In this document: positions 62,423-64,000 of the stretch, piece by piece | How positions within the stretch are numbered: position 1 is the stretch's first letter | Layout of the letters: the number at the start of each line of letters is the position of its first letter | NCBI GenBank assembly: GCA_963829085.1 | Contig: CAWHHJ010000012.1 | Coordinates: 62,001-126,000, forward strand | Origin: PALSA-1004 sp963829085 | GTDB lineage: Bacteria; Pseudomonadota; Gammaproteobacteria; Burkholderiales; SG8-41 | Direction: 5' to 3' | DNA: 64,000 nt | Notes under the pieces: generated by a model | Database searches by the model: none | Told to the model about the DNA's origin: nothing | Seen by the model: the letters and a program-made list of their open reading frames with translations, nothing else | Translations under genes and position numbers: made by a program

Positions 62423-62557
62423 TTAATTTGTCGAAGCGCACGACGCGCAGGTCTGAACGTAATCCAGTTTGAAATTCGACGCCTGCGCAATGCGCTTGCA
62501 TCTTTCAATGTCGGCGATCGGAAGCTTTCCTAATTGCTCGCGCGAGTTGGCGCTCAT
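62423..62557 (-). CDS. Tiny protein (44 residues) overlapping the next gene
   Basis: ATG at 62557 overlaps the TGA of the upstream small gene as ATGA. The product is M-S-A-N-S-R-E-Q-L-G-K-L and ends with Y-V-Q-T-C-A-S-C-A-S-T-N. Three Cys are present (one near residue 20 and the C-A-S-C pair), a redox or metal motif. The precise overlap and the shared Cys content support a coupled pair. No family is recognised. Confidence 0.5.
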   Translation of the reverse strand: MSANSREQLGKLPIADIERCKRIAQASNFKLDYVQTCASCASTN

Positions 62558-62796
62558 TTAGCTTTCCCCTGCACTCCAGGGCAGAACGACACCGTTCCCT
62601 TGTTCTCTACGCAGGCTCGATAACAAGCCTTCTGGTCCGGACACTTCAATTCATCACACCGCTTGTCACAATGAGCCCAGTACACGGCACCGGATGCCAA
62701 TAGTGTTTTAGGATTTTGATTTGCACTGCTTTGAGATTGTGCGTAAACGATCGTGGACAGAAACGCGCAAAACGTACCGACCAGCAACTTATGCAT
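62554..62796 (-). CDS. Small secreted Cys-rich protein (80 residues)
   Basis: ATG 62796 is preferred because GGAAAGG precedes it. The signal peptide ends I-V-Y-A-Q. The mature part has A-H-C-D-K-R-C-D-E-L-K-C-P-D-Q and A-C-Y-R-A-C-V-E-N with a further F-C, six Cys in all, which may form three disulfides as in small inhibitors or metal binders. It is coupled to the 44-residue gene behind it. Function unknown. Confidence 0.65.
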   Translation of the reverse strand: MHKLLVGTFCAFLSTIVYAQSQSSANQNPKTLLASGAVYWAHCDKRCDELKCPDQKACYRACVENKGTVSFCPGVQGKAK

Positions 62797-63049
62797 CAAC
62801 GACCTTTCCATGGAATTATCAACGCCACGCCGATGGTTACCGTCATGGCGATACGCTACTTCGATTGGATGTGCGTTACCTGAGCGTTCGCGTTTTCTGC
62901 GGGAGGACTACTTTCTCCCTCTCCTGATTAACTGGCGCGATCGTCGGTAACAGATGAACTATATATCTGCCCGCACAGCGCATCAATCGAAAGCGAGTTG
63001 TCTGCACCTTGCGCGCCGCGCCGCAGCCAACGACGCGCAGTTCAGCCCA

Positions 63050-63562
63050 TCATTTCTTTTTCGCCTGACCTTCGGCGGAGCACGGATTTTCGGTCGAGCA
63101 ACGATCGCCGATCACGCCGATCGCCTGAATTTCTATCTCGATTCCCGGACGAGCGAAGTTCGTGACGGTGATGAGCGCACTGCCTGGATAGTTGCCGTTC
63201 TGGAACATGTCCTTGCGCATCTCGACAAAGCGATCGCCATAGCGTGATTCCTTGATGAACACCGTCATCTGTACGACGTTAGCCAGGCTGCCGCCGGCAC
63301 GCTTCAACACCTGATCGATCTGTGAGAACACCTGCTTTGTCTGTGCCTCGAAGTTGTTCGAGATATCGCGGTTCTCGTTGTCGCGCGTCGCCGTCTGACC
63401 GGCGACCCACACGATCTTGCCGCCTTCCGTGATGACGCCCGGCGAAAAAGCTCGCGATAACTGAAAGGGCGTCTTTTCCATGTATTCGGCTGCTGATGCC
63501 GCGAACGGCACAGCAAGCGAGACGCAAAGGCCCAATTTGAAAAATCGATTCCAGCGGTTCAT
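63050..63562 (-). CDS. Exported RidA/YjgF-family protein
   Basis: 170 residues. A signal peptide of about 24 residues (F-A-A-S-A-A) makes it periplasmic, unlike cytosolic RidA enamine deaminases. The trimer fold is marked by F-S-P-G-V-I-T-E-G-G-K, V-A-G-Q-T-A, V-V-Q-M-T-V-F-I-K and the end A-R-P-G-I-E-I-E-I-Q-A-I-G-V, where the Arg of the active site is kept. Extra Cys and Lys follow (C-S-T-E-N-P-C). AGGAG precedes the ATG. It might hydrolyse imines or simply bind small molecules outside the cell. Confidence 0.9.
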   Translation of the reverse strand: MNRWNRFFKLGLCVSLAVPFAASAAEYMEKTPFQLSRAFSPGVITEGGKIVWVAGQTATRDNENRDISNNFEAQTKQVFSQIDQVLKRAGGSLANVVQMTVFIKESRYGDRFVEMRKDMFQNGNYPGSALITVTNFARPGIEIEIQAIGVIGDRCSTENPCSAEGQAKKK

Positions 63563-63872
63563 GACGACTCTCTCCTTCTAACGTTCATGAATGGAGTGCC
63601 ATCCTTGCGGCTCTCCAAAAGAATAGTTTGCCAAATGATTGACGTGTTGCATTCATTGTCCAGCGGGGCGGTGCTTTATACGGCTAACTTTCCTCGCGTA
63701 AGCGCATTATGACGGCGGACGGCGGGATCTTTTTTGATGTTACTGAAAGGCGTCGCTGATTCCTATGCGTGGGTAGGAGTGTGCAGGAACATTAAATAAA
63801 ACATTGTATAGCCTTGCCCTGGCGATGAATCTTCAATAAGCGTTCTTTCCCCTTGAGAACCGCCGAGCAGTC
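63563..63872. other. Non-coding stretch with no recognised element
   Basis: I find no frame with coding character and no convincing hairpin or repeat in these bases. The region separates the RidA-like gene from the gene at the window edge; both lie on the minus strand, so it probably holds the RidA promoter, which I cannot define. Confidence 0.4.
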
Positions 63873-64000
63873 TCAGGCAAGGCCGGTGATTTCGGCGAGG
63901 ACTGTGCGAGCTCTCGCATGTTGGTCGTGTTCTTTCATATATCGAGAGCGAGTTCCGCAGGCGCCGGCCTTGTCGAGAAGCACAGGGACACCAAGAAGTG
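63873..64000 (-). CDS. 3' end of an unidentified gene cut by the window edge
   Basis: On the minus strand the last 42 codons before a TGA at 63873 read L-L-G-V-P-V-L-L-D-K-A-G-A-C-G-T, then R-S-R-Y-M-K-E-H-D-Q-H-A, and end V-L-A-E-I-T-G-L-A. The composition is that of a coding C-terminus, and the frame is open to the window border. The family cannot be named from this part. Confidence 0.45.
   Translation of the reverse strand, partial: LLGVPVLLDKAGACGTRSRYMKEHDQHARARTVLAEITGLA

Overview
The window looks like chromosomal DNA of an environmental betaproteobacterium, most likely in the order Burkholderiales. It is GC-rich, uses some GTG and TTG starts, carries a PEP-CTERM protein, and above all encodes sixteen tripartite-tricarboxylate-transporter substrate-binding proteins (TctC/Bug family), an expansion typical of Bordetella/Cupriavidus-like lineages. 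No TctA or TctB membrane subunit, rRNA, tRNA, CRISPR array or phage was recognised.

Most notable are two copies of a small selenoprotein module. At 2195-4801 (minus strand) the order is UGSC-type selenoprotein, partner protein, Bug protein; at 34072-36691 (minus strand) it is partner, selenoprotein, Bug protein. In both selenoprotein genes (4271-4801 and 35062-35592, each 176 codons plus stop) an in-frame TGA interrupts an otherwise continuous frame at the same place, giving G-V-G-D-U-G-A-C and G-V-G-A-U-G-S-C. A good bacterial SECIS-like hairpin follows the first TGA and a weaker one the second. The partner proteins are homologous to each other and belong to no family I can name.

Layout. 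1-7.0 kb: broken alpha-hydroxy-acid oxidase, Bug, selenoprotein module 1, alpha/beta hydrolase, ankyrin protein. 7.0-19.0 kb: a long minus-strand run, HyuA-HyuB-Bug-alanine racemase-like-Bug-class V aminotransferase-PLP enzyme-Bug-Bug, with overlapping stop/start codons in its first half and a divergent LysR gene; it resembles a catabolic operon for a cyclic amide, hydantoin or amino acid derivative. 19-22 kb: LysR, GNAT, broken Crp-TauE pair. 22-27 kb: plus-strand run of acyl-CoA carboxyltransferase, enolase-superfamily enzyme, sulfotransferase and Bug. 27-34 kb: Bug genes, VOC protein, BON protein, broken MFS exporter, TauD-type dioxygenase. 34-38 kb: selenoprotein module 2 and a divergent HMG-CoA-lyase-type gene with an internal amber codon. 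38-43 kb: lipoprotein, ChaN-PDZ protein and M1-like peptidase. 43-54 kb: GFA proteins, two PF04392-type binding proteins, Bug genes, SDR, small secreted or membrane proteins, asparaginase. 54-58 kb: an inverted/direct repeat patch, two ModA-like binding proteins, and an IS3-family element that truncates an EcsC-like gene. 58-61.6 kb: a Bug-AtzG-like-amidase-Bug operon. 61.8-64 kb: PEP-CTERM protein, two tiny overlapping Cys-containing genes, RidA-like protein, and the 3' end of a further gene.

About fifteen genes carry single-base frameshifts or a stop. They are spread widely, so consensus errors and real gene decay cannot be told apart from the sequence. The two TGA codons are a different case: same position, same motif, intact frame on both sides.
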